Shown: one piece after another, positions 1 through 6,643 of the stretch
Numbering within the stretch: position 1 is the stretch's first letter
Layout of the letters: each line of letters begins with the position of its first letter
DNA from: Acidimicrobiaceae bacterium
GTDB taxonomy: Bacteria > Actinomycetota > Acidimicrobiia > Acidimicrobiales > UBA8190
Reading direction: 5' to 3'
Assembly (NCBI GenBank): GCA_003453695.1
Contig: DMNK01000036.1
Location: forward strand, 2,573 to 16,497
Length of the DNA stretch: 13,925 bases
Translations under genes and position numbers: made by a program
Notes under the pieces: generated by a model
The model's input: the letters and a program-made list of their open reading frames with translations, nothing else
Database searches by the model: none
What the model was told of the DNA's origin: nothing

Positions 1-12
1 CCCCCCCCCCCC
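1..12. other. Terminal C homopolymer (probable contig-end artefact)
   Basis: The window opens with twelve C in a row. Read outward on the minus strand this is a poly-G run, as is the other end of the window. Poly-G tails are a known product of two-colour sequencing chemistry when signal is lost, so these bases may not be genomic. They would encode a glycine run in the partial gene at 1-98. Confidence 0.5.
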
Positions 13-98
13 GCCGACGCGCTCAGGACCCCAGGCGCGCCGACGCCGAGCAGCGTGCTCAGCACAGCCACTGCTGCCGTTACGCCGCGGCGCGCCAC
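1..98 (-). CDS. Secreted protein, N-terminal signal peptide only (partial)
   Basis: A GTG codon at 98-96 opens a frame that reads off the left edge. The 29 visible residues form a typical Sec signal peptide: a short basic N-region (M-A-R-R), a hydrophobic core of Ala/Val/Leu, and a signal-peptidase I site ending S-A-S-A. The glycine run after it coincides with the terminal homopolymer and should not be trusted. Function cannot be assigned because the mature protein lies outside the window. No good ribosome binding site precedes the GTG. A TANNNT-type -10 box (TAGCTT, minus strand, 168-163) lies about 65 nt upstream. The gene is divergent from the methyltransferase. A chance open frame is the alternative, but the full n/h/c pattern makes that less likely. 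Confidence 0.45.
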   Translation of the reverse strand, partial: MARRGVTAAVAVLSTLLGVGAPGVLSASAGGG

Positions 99-332
99 CG
101 GTGATCGACAGGGGGCCCGGCGAACGGAGATCGAACCTCCGCATCGGGACACAGCGACATGAAAGCTAGCCACCGGCACGCGTCCAGGTCACATCCGATG
201 CAGGGTGCGCGGCCGCAGACGCCCTGTGGATAAAGCCCGAACCGGCTGCTCCCAGTGCAATTTTGAGGAATTTGTCGTGCCGCGCGCAGAGAGCGTGCTT
301 CTGCTTCCTCACCGGCACGTAACGCGCGGGAG
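99..332. other. Intergenic region between two divergent genes
   Basis: About 230 nt with no supported gene. It should hold the promoters of the leftward secreted-protein gene and the rightward methyltransferase. Two candidate elements are visible: TAGCTT on the minus strand at 168-163, and TAACGC on the plus strand at 320-325, seven bases before ATG 333. A locally AT-rich patch spans about 257-279. A 5-bp hairpin (CGGAG/CTCCG, 7-base loop) lies near 124-140. I see no RNA gene here. Confidence 0.5.
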
Positions 333-1046
333 ATGCGCCAAGCTGTTCCCATGTCCGACGTTGGCGGCCACGATGCAGTGCGCCGCAGCTACGACCAGGT
401 CGCCCAGGAGTACTTCGCCCGGCTTCGCGACGAGCTCGATTACAAGCCGCTCGACCGGGCACTGCTCGGACTCATCGTCGAGGAAGTCGGCTCACAGGGT
501 TCGATCGCCGACGTTGGCTGTGGGCCGGGGCACGTGGCGGGCTGGCTCGCCGACCGCAGTGCCAGCGTCGTCGGCATCGACCTCTCCCCCGGCATGGTCA
601 GCCTGGGCCGACAGAGCTATCCGCGCGTCGAGTTCCGCCAAGGCGACATGCTCTCGCTTCCTGCCGAGGACGACGAGTTCGCCGCCGTCATCGCCTTGTA
701 CTCGATCATCCACCTCACCGAAGACGAGCTACAACCGGCGTTCGAGGAGATCGCCCGCGTGCTCCAGCCCCAGGGCTTGCTGCTCGTCTCGTTTCACATG
801 GGCCTCGAGGTGCGTCACCTGAGCGACTGGTGGGGCCACCCTGTCGACATCGACTTCCGGTTCCTCGAGCCGGACTCCGTCATCCCCCAGCTCGAGCAGG
901 CGGGCCTGGTCGTCGAGACGCGGCTCGAACGGCAGAACTATCCCGACGAGGTCGAGACGCGGCGCGCCTACGTCCTGGCGAGGCGACGGCCGGCCCCAAG
1001 GCCCGACTCGGCTCCTGTCCGCCCGGCCGCAGCTCCATCCCCATGA
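333..1046 (+). CDS. Class I SAM-dependent methyltransferase
   Basis: A soluble class I methyltransferase (Rossmann-like, Methyltransf_11/25 type). Numbered from ATG 333, motif I is I-A-D-V-G-C-G-P-G-H-V-A at residues 58-69, binding S-adenosylmethionine. The acidic end of strand 2 is V-G-I-D (80-83), Q-G-D-M (103-106) is the motif III region, and L-L-L-V-S-F-H (149-155) is the post-methyl-transfer strand. The substrate cannot be read from sequence. ATG 351 is an equally possible start: it keeps the conserved R-R-S-Y-D-x-V-A-x-x-Y opening, and neither start has a well-spaced Shine-Dalgarno sequence. A leaderless start at 333, from TAACGC seven bases upstream, is conceivable. The conserved fold ends near 986; the last 19 residues are a Pro/Ala/Arg-rich tail lying antisense to the end of the patatin gene. 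Confidence 0.85.
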   Translation: MRQAVPMSDVGGHDAVRRSYDQVAQEYFARLRDELDYKPLDRALLGLIVEEVGSQGSIADVGCGPGHVAGWLADRSASVVGIDLSPGMVSLGRQSYPRVEFRQGDMLSLPAEDDEFAAVIALYSIIHLTEDELQPAFEEIARVLQPQGLLLVSFHMGLEVRHLSDWWGHPVDIDFRFLEPDSVIPQLEQAGLVVETRLERQNYPDEVETRRAYVLARRRPAPRPDSAPVRPAAAPSP

Positions 1047-2112
1047 GTGCCTGCCGAACCGCCAGCCGACCTTGGCGCATGAACTCGGGCCAGTCCCGAG
1101 TGTTCAGGAACTGGCGGTAGAAGCCGACGCCCTTCACGGTGTCGTAGGGCACCGGCTCGACCATGAGGACCTCCATCCGCGTGCGAAGGCGGTCGAGGTT
1201 CACCCGGGCCAGCTCGACCTGCTGGCACGTACGCACCTGGCTGGCCACGTACAGGATGCTGGCATCTCGCTCCTCCCATCCGGAGGCGTCCTCACCGGCG
1301 AAGCCCGGTGGATAGAAGCCGTTTATGGCCAGTGCGACGTCGCACGGTTCCTCGATGTCGAGCAGAGGGCGCACGGGGAAGATGTCGACGATCCCGCCGT
1401 CACACCACCACCCGCCGTCCATGACCACGGGCGCGACGAAGAGCGGCAGCGCGATGGCCATCCGCACGGCACGCGTCACCCGCATGTCGGGATGCGTGCG
1501 CGGCCCGATGTACTCCAGACGATTCGCCTCGATGTTCCACACCGGCGCATAGGCGGGAATGGGGAGCTCGCTGAGGGTCATGCTGCCCAGGAGACGGTGA
1601 TAGACGCGTTCGATCCTCTCGCCGGTCAGCATGCCGGCGAACCCCCGGCCTCGGGTCGGCGCCAACCTGGCCAGGCGGTGCCAGTCGGGATCCACGTAGT
1701 CCCGGGGACCGAGGCCGAGCAGGAACGTCGCCGCGTCGTCGGCCGGGATGCCGGCGGCGATGGGAAAGCCGAACAGCGCCGAGCCCGAGCAGAGGGAGAG
1801 GACGGCTGGACGCACAGCGGCCTCCTCCAGGGCTCGGGCGGCGCCGACCACTGAAGCCAGCGCCCCGCTGCCCCCGGTGGCCACCACGGCCACCCGTCGC
1901 CCGGCTGCCCACGGCAGGCGAAAGGCTTCGACGGGTGGGAACGGGTGTCGCTCCTCCTTTGCCCGCCCCTCGAACGGAAGGGGCAGTACTCCCCTCCTGA
2001 CCTCCGACAAGAGCCCGGCGTCGTCCCGGACGCCGTCGGACCACTGGCGGGCGCGGGTGATCACGTCGAAGTACTGGCGCAGGCGGAAGACGTCGAGCAC
2101 GGTGCTCAACAC
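880..2112 (-). CDS. Patatin-like phospholipase/acylhydrolase family protein
   Basis: Patatins are Ser-Asp dyad lipid acyl hydrolases. From GTG 2112 (410 aa) the order of motifs fits. The oxyanion-hole loop G-G-S-G-A-L-A-S is at 80-87. The nucleophile elbow is L-C-S-G-S around Ser109, ending A-L-F-G-F-P-I-A-A-G. The catalytic-Asp motif C-D-G-G-I-V-D is around Asp238. The elbow is unusual: family G-x-S-x-G is replaced by L-x-S-x-S, although the surrounding helix aligns without gaps. The start is set by coupling: GTG at 2112 overlaps the WS/DGAT stop at 2106-2108, and longer starts would run antisense-like Arg-rich sequence through that gene. The recognisable fold ends near 1030; the remaining ~49 residues are Arg/Ala/Pro-rich and overlap the methyltransferase 3' end. 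It probably hydrolyses an acyl lipid related to the WS/DGAT product, which is inferred from context. Confidence 0.83.
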   Translation of the reverse strand: MLSTVLDVFRLRQYFDVITRARQWSDGVRDDAGLLSEVRRGVLPLPFEGRAKEERHPFPPVEAFRLPWAAGRRVAVVATGGSGALASVVGAARALEEAAVRPAVLSLCSGSALFGFPIAAGIPADDAATFLLGLGPRDYVDPDWHRLARLAPTRGRGFAGMLTGERIERVYHRLLGSMTLSELPIPAYAPVWNIEANRLEYIGPRTHPDMRVTRAVRMAIALPLFVAPVVMDGGWWCDGGIVDIFPVRPLLDIEEPCDVALAINGFYPPGFAGEDASGWEERDASILYVASQVRTCQQVELARVNLDRLRTRMEVLMVEPVPYDTVKGVGFYRQFLNTRDWPEFMRQGRLAVRQALMGMELRPGGQEPSRALGPAVASPGRRRAASRPRRDSSAVRAASRRPGPPARAGG

Positions 2113-3518
2113 GGCGCCGCCGCCTTCACTTCCTCGGCCCGTTCCCTTCGCTCCGCCACGCCCAGGACCTCGTCGAATCCGGAGCGGAGACAGTCGGCGA
2201 GCACGGCGTCGTCGGGCACGGCGGACGTGTCCACGGTCACCCCGATACAGCAGGTGCCCGCGTAGGAGAACAGGGTGGCGTTCAGAGCAGCGCCGATGGT
2301 GGGGCCGAATGCGTAGTAGCCGGTTACCGGGGCCCCGCACAGATAGACACGACGGGGGAAACCGGGAACGTCGCTCGCCAGGAAGTCGACGTGCTTCAAC
2401 ATGCTGCCGAGCACCGCCGACGGCAGGAGGTTGAGCGTCCCGGCGATCTGTTGGGTGAGTCCGAGCGACGGCTCCGCCCGGGCCCATCGACATCGTCCGC
2501 CGATGGCCTTGATGCGTCCAGCGGGGTCGGCGATCCCGGCCGGAACCGAGAATCTCTGGAGCGTGATCCGGTTGCCTCCGGCTGGGTCGTCGGGACGCCG
2601 GAGGCTGATGGGCAGGGTGACGAAGAGGTCACCCATCTTGGCGCCGTGTCGCTCGTGGTAGAGGCGAAGGCCTCCGGTGATGCCGGCCATGAACCCGTCG
2701 TTGACCGTTCCCCCGGCGACAGCAGCGGCCTGCTTGAGGGCGCGGAGGTCGACGGTGAGCATGTGCAGGTTCCGCCCCCGCCCCCGCCTGACGATCAAGG
2801 GTGACAGCGTCGACCGAACCGGCCGGACGGTGCGGCCCACGGACAGAGCGACCCCCGAGGTCCGGCCGAGCACCCGGCCGGGGTGCCGCGCCGCTGCCAT
2901 GGCCAGCGACGGCGCAGCGCGCATGGCGCCCACCGAAGCCGTTGCCAATCGCCGGCCCGCCCATCCGAGCGAGCGCGCCATGAGGCGGGACACCGGCATG
3001 GCCTCTCCGGCAGGGGCGGGGACGGGCTCCGCCGCACCGGTCACGGGCACCTCGTCGAGGAGGAGATAGGCCAGCTGCACCCCGCCGATGCCGTCGGTCA
3101 TGGAGTGGTGGAACTTCATCACGAGCGCAGCCCCGCCGCCCTCGAGCCCGTCCACCAACGTGAACTCCCACAGCGGGCGGGTCCGGTCGAAGCCACTCAT
3201 GGCCGCCACTCTGGCCATCTCCAACACCACCGCCGGCGTGTGCGGGGGCGGCGCCGCCGTCCGCCTGAGGTGCCAGGACAGGTCGAATTCGGGGTCGGTC
3301 ACCCAGATGGGCGTGGCCAGGCGCGCCGGAGGCTCGACGGGACGACGGCGGAACGACGGCGCCAGGCGAGTGGCCCGCTCGAGCCGTTCGCTCAGCACGT
3401 CCAGCGACGGGGCGCTCTCGAGCCACGCGACGCCGACCACCGTTGACCTGAGGGCCGGGTCCTCTTCCATGTACCACGCGAACGCGTCACTGTCGCTCAT
3501 GAAGCGGTTCTCGGCCAT
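2106..3518 (-). CDS. WS/DGAT acyltransferase (wax ester/triacylglycerol synthase)
   Basis: This enzyme family transfers acyl groups from acyl-CoA to long-chain alcohols or diacylglycerol, making wax esters or triacylglycerol at the membrane/lipid-droplet surface. The 470-aa length is usual for the family. The catalytic H-H-x-x-x-D-G motif is intact as H-H-S-M-T-D-G (137-143). P-L-W-E is at 115-118, T-V-N-D-G-F-M-A at 271-278, and S-D-V-P-G-F at 382-387 corresponds to the conserved S-N-V-P-G-P block, with Asn changed to Asp. ATG 3518 is preceded by GAGGAG with 8-nt spacing; ATG 3500 is a weaker internal alternative. The gene is 104 nt downstream of the M15 gene and is translationally coupled to the patatin gene. 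Whether it makes wax ester or triacylglycerol cannot be told. It could also be a paralogue with another acyl acceptor. Confidence 0.93.
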   Translation of the reverse strand: MAENRFMSDSDAFAWYMEEDPALRSTVVGVAWLESAPSLDVLSERLERATRLAPSFRRRPVEPPARLATPIWVTDPEFDLSWHLRRTAAPPPHTPAVVLEMARVAAMSGFDRTRPLWEFTLVDGLEGGGAALVMKFHHSMTDGIGGVQLAYLLLDEVPVTGAAEPVPAPAGEAMPVSRLMARSLGWAGRRLATASVGAMRAAPSLAMAAARHPGRVLGRTSGVALSVGRTVRPVRSTLSPLIVRRGRGRNLHMLTVDLRALKQAAAVAGGTVNDGFMAGITGGLRLYHERHGAKMGDLFVTLPISLRRPDDPAGGNRITLQRFSVPAGIADPAGRIKAIGGRCRWARAEPSLGLTQQIAGTLNLLPSAVLGSMLKHVDFLASDVPGFPRRVYLCGAPVTGYYAFGPTIGAALNATLFSYAGTCCIGVTVDTSAVPDDAVLADCLRSGFDEVLGVAERRERAEEVKAAAPC

Positions 3519-3526
3519 GCGACCGA

Positions 3527-3532
3527 CTCCTC
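3527..3532 (-). promoter_or_regulatory. Ribosome binding site of the WS/DGAT gene
   Basis: GAGGAG on the minus strand, eight bases before ATG 3518. It decides this start over the in-frame ATG at 3500. Confidence 0.7.
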
Positions 3533-3622
3533 GGGCTTGTTCGGAAGCATTGTCACGCCCGGCGGGCGGCGCACAAAGAGGCGAAGGGCCCGGGCAGGGT
3601 CAGCGAAGGAGGGCGTGTCCGC

Positions 3623-4393
3623 TCACCCGCCGGTGGCTGAGAAGTGCTGGTAGTCGGGGGAACCGGCCCACCGCCCGCCCCACTGCCATCCCACCGCGGC
3701 GAAGGCCTCGACGAGCTCGCCTCCCGGAACAGCCATGCCGGGACGGACATCGGAGCGGTCCTCGTAGGCCGCTCCCGCCGGCGGGATGACGGTGGCGCCG
3801 TCGACATACGGGTTCTGTACGTCGTTCACGTCGATCGCCTCCCCGTAGGCATGGATGGACCAATGGGGCGGCCCCACCGCCACGGCGTTGCGACAATTGA
3901 ACCCCGACGTGTCATCGGCAGCTGCGGCGGCGTTGTCGTCTCCGCCGTAAGCGGACTGCGGGACCATCTCCTGGATGGGGAAGCGAGCGGCGTACAGGGC
4001 CTCGAACACCTGGGTCACGGCCGTGACCACCGAGGCGTTCACGACCATGGTGCCGACGTGTGCCTGGCCGTCGAAACCCCAGTAGTCGAGTTGCAGGGCA
4101 CGGAGCTGTACCGGGTCGACCGGACAACCGGCATGCCACGTCGCCCCGAGCTGCGCGGCCGTGACATCCGACGCTGAGGACGAGAAGGCGGGCACCGTCG
4201 TTGTCGAGCTGGTGGGAATGCTCGAGGTAGCGGTGGACGGTGTGCTAGCGCGTGACGCAGTGTTGCCAGCCAGGCCGTCCGATCCGACACCATGTCTCGA
4301 AGCGACCGGAGCAGACCCACAGGCGGCTCCGGCCGTCGCCACGACGGCCAGGAGCGCCAGCGCTCGCCACCGTCGCCGACCGAGGCCGAGCAT
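3623..4393 (-). CDS. M15-family D,D-carboxypeptidase-like lipoprotein
   Basis: A VanY/M15C-type zinc peptidase. These enzymes remove the terminal D-Ala from peptidoglycan stem peptides outside the membrane. From ATG 4393 (256 aa) the N-terminus is a lipoprotein signal: basic L-G-L-G-R-R-R-W-R, a hydrophobic core, and a lipobox-like A-G-A-A-C with Cys25. A Ser/Thr-rich linker follows (about 45-75). The zinc site is complete: H-A-Y-G-E-A-I-D-V gives His181 and Asp188, and D-Y-Q-H-F gives His250. Cys90 and Cys167 may form a disulfide. Longer upstream starts would read antisense through the Thr-rich linker of the neighbour as a poly-Val run and are rejected. A TAGGCT -10 box eight bases upstream suggests a leaderless transcript. 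Its ATG overlaps that of the divergent L,D-transpeptidase, a functional partner. Confidence 0.88.
   Translation of the reverse strand: MLGLGRRRWRALALLAVVATAGAACGSAPVASRHGVGSDGLAGNTASRASTPSTATSSIPTSSTTTVPAFSSSASDVTAAQLGATWHAGCPVDPVQLRALQLDYWGFDGQAHVGTMVVNASVVTAVTQVFEALYAARFPIQEMVPQSAYGGDDNAAAAADDTSGFNCRNAVAVGPPHWSIHAYGEAIDVNDVQNPYVDGATVIPPAGAAYEDRSDVRPGMAVPGGELVEAFAAVGWQWGGRWAGSPDYQHFSATGG
4382..4385 (+). promoter_or_regulatory. Ribosome binding site of the first L,D-transpeptidase gene
   Basis: GAGG six bases before ATG 4392. It lies inside the first codons of the divergent M15 gene and supports ATG 4392 as a genuine start. Confidence 0.5.
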
Positions 4394-5267
4394 GGGCGCA
4401 GAGCCTACGGCCCGGTACGGGAGGGCCCTTGTCGGGGTGTCCGTCGTGGCCCTGGTCGCCAGCAGCTGCACGACAGCAGCACTGAAGAACAGCGACAAGG
4501 CATGGCGTCGGCACACCGCCGACCCGGCAACGAGCACCTCGACGACCACGTTGACCACCACCACCACGACCACGACCACGACGTCGACCACGACGCCGCC
4601 CGCCACGGTGGCCCCTGCCCCTGCCACGGCCGCACCTGCATGTCCGTCCGCTCTGGCGAGCCGGCTGTCTTCCACGGGCTCGGCTGCTCAGGTCGTCACC
4701 GTGGACAGCCAGGGGTATTCGACCACCTACGCAACGCTGACGGCGTGGAGCCGACAGGGCACGTGCTGGGTCGCGGCCCTCGGGCCGTGGCCGGCACGGA
4801 TCGGCGCGTCGGGTTTCTCGGATCACAAGTCGGAAGGCGACAACACCACGCCGACAGGCGCCTACGGCATCGGCTCGGTGATGTACGGCAACGCCGGAAA
4901 CCCCGGCGTGAGCTACTCCTACCATCAGCTCGTTTGCGGCGATTGGTGGGACGAGGATCCGAGTTCGCCGCAGTACAACACCTTCCAGCACGTCCCGTGC
5001 GGCCAGACGCCGCCGTTCGGCGGAGGCAGCGAGGCGCTGTGGCAGGAAACCACGGCGTATCCCAGCTTCGCCGTGGTCGACTACAACACCGGTCCGATCA
5101 CACCGGGCGCCGGCTCCGCCATCTTCGTCCACGCCGATGTGGGCGGGCCCACGGCCGGGTGTGTGAGCCTCCCCCTCGGCGAGCTCGACGCACTGCTGCG
5201 CTGGCTGAGCCCGGCTGCCTCCCCTCTCATGGTGATGGGGCCGGACTCGGAGATCGCCAGGTTCTGA
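4392..5267 (+). CDS. L,D-transpeptidase (YkuD-type) lipoprotein
   Basis: YkuD-fold enzymes form 3-3 peptidoglycan cross-links or attach lipoproteins to the wall, using an active-site Cys. The 291-aa product starts with a lipoprotein signal (basic N-region, hydrophobic V-G-V-S-V-V-A-L-V-A-S-S-C, lipidated Cys26). A nearly pure Thr/Ser linker (48-68) and a Pro/Ala segment probably span the periplasm-like space and wall. The catalytic region is F-V-H-A-D-V-G-G-P-T-A-G-C-V-S-L-P, with His247 and Cys257. Four more exported cysteines (84, 125, 182, 203) could pair as disulfides. Upstream in-frame ATG codons exist, but they would bury the signal peptide and read antisense through the M15 gene. The gene is divergent from that M15 carboxypeptidase, which would make its tetrapeptide donor. 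The exact transferase role is not visible. Confidence 0.87.
   Translation: MGAEPTARYGRALVGVSVVALVASSCTTAALKNSDKAWRRHTADPATSTSTTTLTTTTTTTTTTSTTTPPATVAPAPATAAPACPSALASRLSSTGSAAQVVTVDSQGYSTTYATLTAWSRQGTCWVAALGPWPARIGASGFSDHKSEGDNTTPTGAYGIGSVMYGNAGNPGVSYSYHQLVCGDWWDEDPSSPQYNTFQHVPCGQTPPFGGGSEALWQETTAYPSFAVVDYNTGPITPGAGSAIFVHADVGGPTAGCVSLPLGELDALLRWLSPAASPLMVMGPDSEIARF
4402..4407 (-). promoter_or_regulatory. Candidate -10 box (TAGGCT) of the M15 gene
   Basis: TAGGCT on the minus strand ends eight bases before ATG 4393, the spacing expected for a leaderless transcript. It fits the actinobacterial TANNNT consensus and recurs before other genes in the window. It lies inside codons 4-6 of the divergent transpeptidase gene. 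No -35 box is recognisable. Confidence 0.45.
4533..4595 (+). repeat. Thr-codon microsatellite encoding a Thr/Ser-rich linker
   Basis: About 63 nt of repeated ACC/ACG codons, with a few TCG/AGC and one TTG, encode the linker after the lipoprotein signal of the L,D-transpeptidase. On the other strand the same tract reads as poly-Val, which creates a long spurious frame. Such low-complexity linkers are common in exported actinobacterial proteins; length change by slippage is possible. Confidence 0.7.
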
Positions 5268-5351
5268 GCGTCGCCTGGCCGGCCTGACGGGCCGTCTCGG
5301 CGGCGGAGTCAGGTGCCCCGTCCCCGGTAGCCACCGTCGAGAGAGGGACTC

Positions 5352-5426
5352 TGGAGGCGGCGGGCGGAATCGAACCGCCGTACGGGGCTTTGCAGGCCCC
5401 TGCCTAAACCACTCGGCCACGCCGCC
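5352..5426 (-). tRNA. tRNA-Cys (GCA), CCA encoded
   Basis: A full cloverleaf can be folded by eye. The 7-bp acceptor stem pairs GGCGGCG (5426-5420) with CGCCGCC (5362-5356). The D-arm begins GCC. The anticodon stem GGGGC/GCCCC encloses loop CTGCAAA with anticodon GCA at 5393-5391. The T-arm is GGCGG-TTCGATT-CCGCC. The discriminator base is U, the identity base for tRNA-Cys, and CCA follows directly in the DNA (5354-5352). A TAGGCT -10 box lies 11 bases upstream. The gene stands alone between the L,D-transpeptidase and the glycosyltransferase, on the opposite strand to both. Confidence 0.96.
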
Positions 5427-5437
5427 GGCGTCGGGCG

Positions 5438-5443
5438 AGCCTA
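5438..5443 (-). promoter_or_regulatory. Candidate -10 box (TAGGCT) of tRNA-Cys
   Basis: TAGGCT on the minus strand, 11 bases before the mature tRNA 5' end, implying a start site a few bases upstream of the tRNA. It is identical to the box before the M15 gene. No clear -35 element is seen. Confidence 0.5.
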
Positions 5444-5559
5444 CTCCGGTGACCACGCGCCACTGATCGAGAAACCGAGGTCCCGGAACGGGGTGGATCG
5501 CTGGTCGCAGGCCCACTTCGGGTCTTTCGTCCCTGCTCTCAGATGCTTGAATCGAGTCC

Positions 5560-6600
5560 ATGCGGATCGCCGTGATCGCCCCGCCATGGACGCCGATCCC
5601 GCCTCCCCTCTACGGCGGCATCGAGCTCGTCGTCGACGAGCTGGCCCGGGGCCTGGTCGCAGCCGGTCACGACGTCACGCTGTTTGCCACCGGCGACTCG
5701 ACGTCGCCGGTGAGGATCAAGTGGGCCCTCGAGCACGCAGAGGGCATGCGGATCGGCATGGCCGTCCCCGAGCTCCGTCATGTCCTGCACTCGTACGCCG
5801 AGATCTCGGGAGACGTGGACATCGTCCACGACCACACGGTGGTGGGGCCGTTCCACGCCGAGCGCTACCCCGGGCTCGCCGTGGTCACCACCGTGCACGG
5901 GCCCTTCAACGAGGAGCTGACCGACCTCTACTCGGCCATCGCCGACCGGGTGCCGGTGATCTGCATCTCCCGTGCCCAGCACGCGGCGGCGCCGCAACTT
6001 CCCATCGCCGGGGTGATCCATCACGGGATCGACGCCGAGAAGTTCCCCGTGGGCGACGGGGAGGGGGACGAGGAGGGGCCGTATCTCCTCTTCCTCGGTC
6101 GCATGGCTCCCGACAAAGGGGCCCACCGCGCCATCGAGATCGCCCGCAAGGCCGGTATACGGGTGCTGCTCGCCGCCAAGATGCGCGAGGCCTGGGAGCG
6201 GGCGTACTACGAGGAGCAGGTGGCGCCCTTGCTCGGCGCCGACGCTGTCTATCTCGGTGAGGTGACCCACGAGCGCAAGATCGAGCTCCTGGCCGGCGCC
6301 CGGGCCCTGCTCTTCCCCATTCGTTGGAACGAGCCCTTCGGCATGGTCATGCTCGAGGCCTTCGCCTGCGGAACCCCCGTGCTCGCCTTTCCGGAGGGAG
6401 CGGCGCCTGAAGTGGTCGAGGACGGCAAGACCGGGTTCCTGTGCGTCGACGAGGAAGCCATGGTGCAGGCCGTCGAGAAGGTCGAGTCCCTCAGCCGGGC
6501 CCACTGCCGGGCGTCGGCAGAGGGGTACTTCGCCACTGAGCGCATGGTGGCCGATCACGTCGCGCTCTACGAGCGGGTCCTCTCCTCCCGCCGCGCCTGA
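5560..6600 (+). CDS. GT4-family glycosyltransferase (GT-B fold)
   Basis: A 346-aa retaining glycosyltransferase of the GT4 type (Glycos_transf_1/Glyco_trans_4_4), using a nucleotide-sugar donor in the cytoplasm. The N-terminal domain shows M-R-I-A-V-I-A-P-P-W, the acceptor-side loop Y-G-G-I-E at 18-22 and V-H-D-H-T at 89-93. The C-terminal domain opens L-F-L-G-R-M-A-P-D-K-G (177-187), with the donor-phosphate Arg181 and Lys186. E-P-F-G-M-V-M-L-E at 258-266 carries the E-x7-E motif. Donor and acceptor cannot be predicted. No strong Shine-Dalgarno precedes ATG 5560; TTGAAT ending seven bases upstream is only a weak -10 candidate. The gene is convergent with the small membrane protein gene, with 43 nt between their stops. 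Confidence 0.92.
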   Translation: MRIAVIAPPWTPIPPPLYGGIELVVDELARGLVAAGHDVTLFATGDSTSPVRIKWALEHAEGMRIGMAVPELRHVLHSYAEISGDVDIVHDHTVVGPFHAERYPGLAVVTTVHGPFNEELTDLYSAIADRVPVICISRAQHAAAPQLPIAGVIHHGIDAEKFPVGDGEGDEEGPYLLFLGRMAPDKGAHRAIEIARKAGIRVLLAAKMREAWERAYYEEQVAPLLGADAVYLGEVTHERKIELLAGARALLFPIRWNEPFGMVMLEAFACGTPVLAFPEGAAPEVVEDGKTGFLCVDEEAMVQAVEKVESLSRAHCRASAEGYFATERMVADHVALYERVLSSRRA

Positions 6601-6643
6601 GCGCCTGGTCCGGAAGCCTGCCGGCCGGCCTGTGGCCCCGGGC

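Noticed and set aside
120..145. tRNA-like T-arm (GTTCGAT loop with CGGAG/CTCCG stem) on the minus strand
   Set aside because: The loop phase is wrong for a T-arm, and no acceptor, D or anticodon arm can be folded around it.
2113..2493. 127-codon N-terminal extension of the patatin frame
   Set aside because: It is Arg-rich shadow sequence inside the WS/DGAT gene, and the overlapping GTG at 2112 gives a natural coupled start.
3533..3622. Possible terminator in the gap before the WS/DGAT gene (GCCCGCCGGGC)
   Set aside because: A 4-bp stem with no T run; expected by chance in this base composition.
4394..4675. Extension of the M15 frame with a poly-Val stretch
   Set aside because: The Val run is the antisense of the Thr-codon linker of the L,D-transpeptidase, and a proper lipoprotein signal begins at ATG 4393.
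6601..6643. Possible bidirectional terminator between convergent genes (GGCCGGCC-type palindrome)
   Set aside because: Only short GC palindromes without a stable stem-loop plus T-tract; too weak to call.
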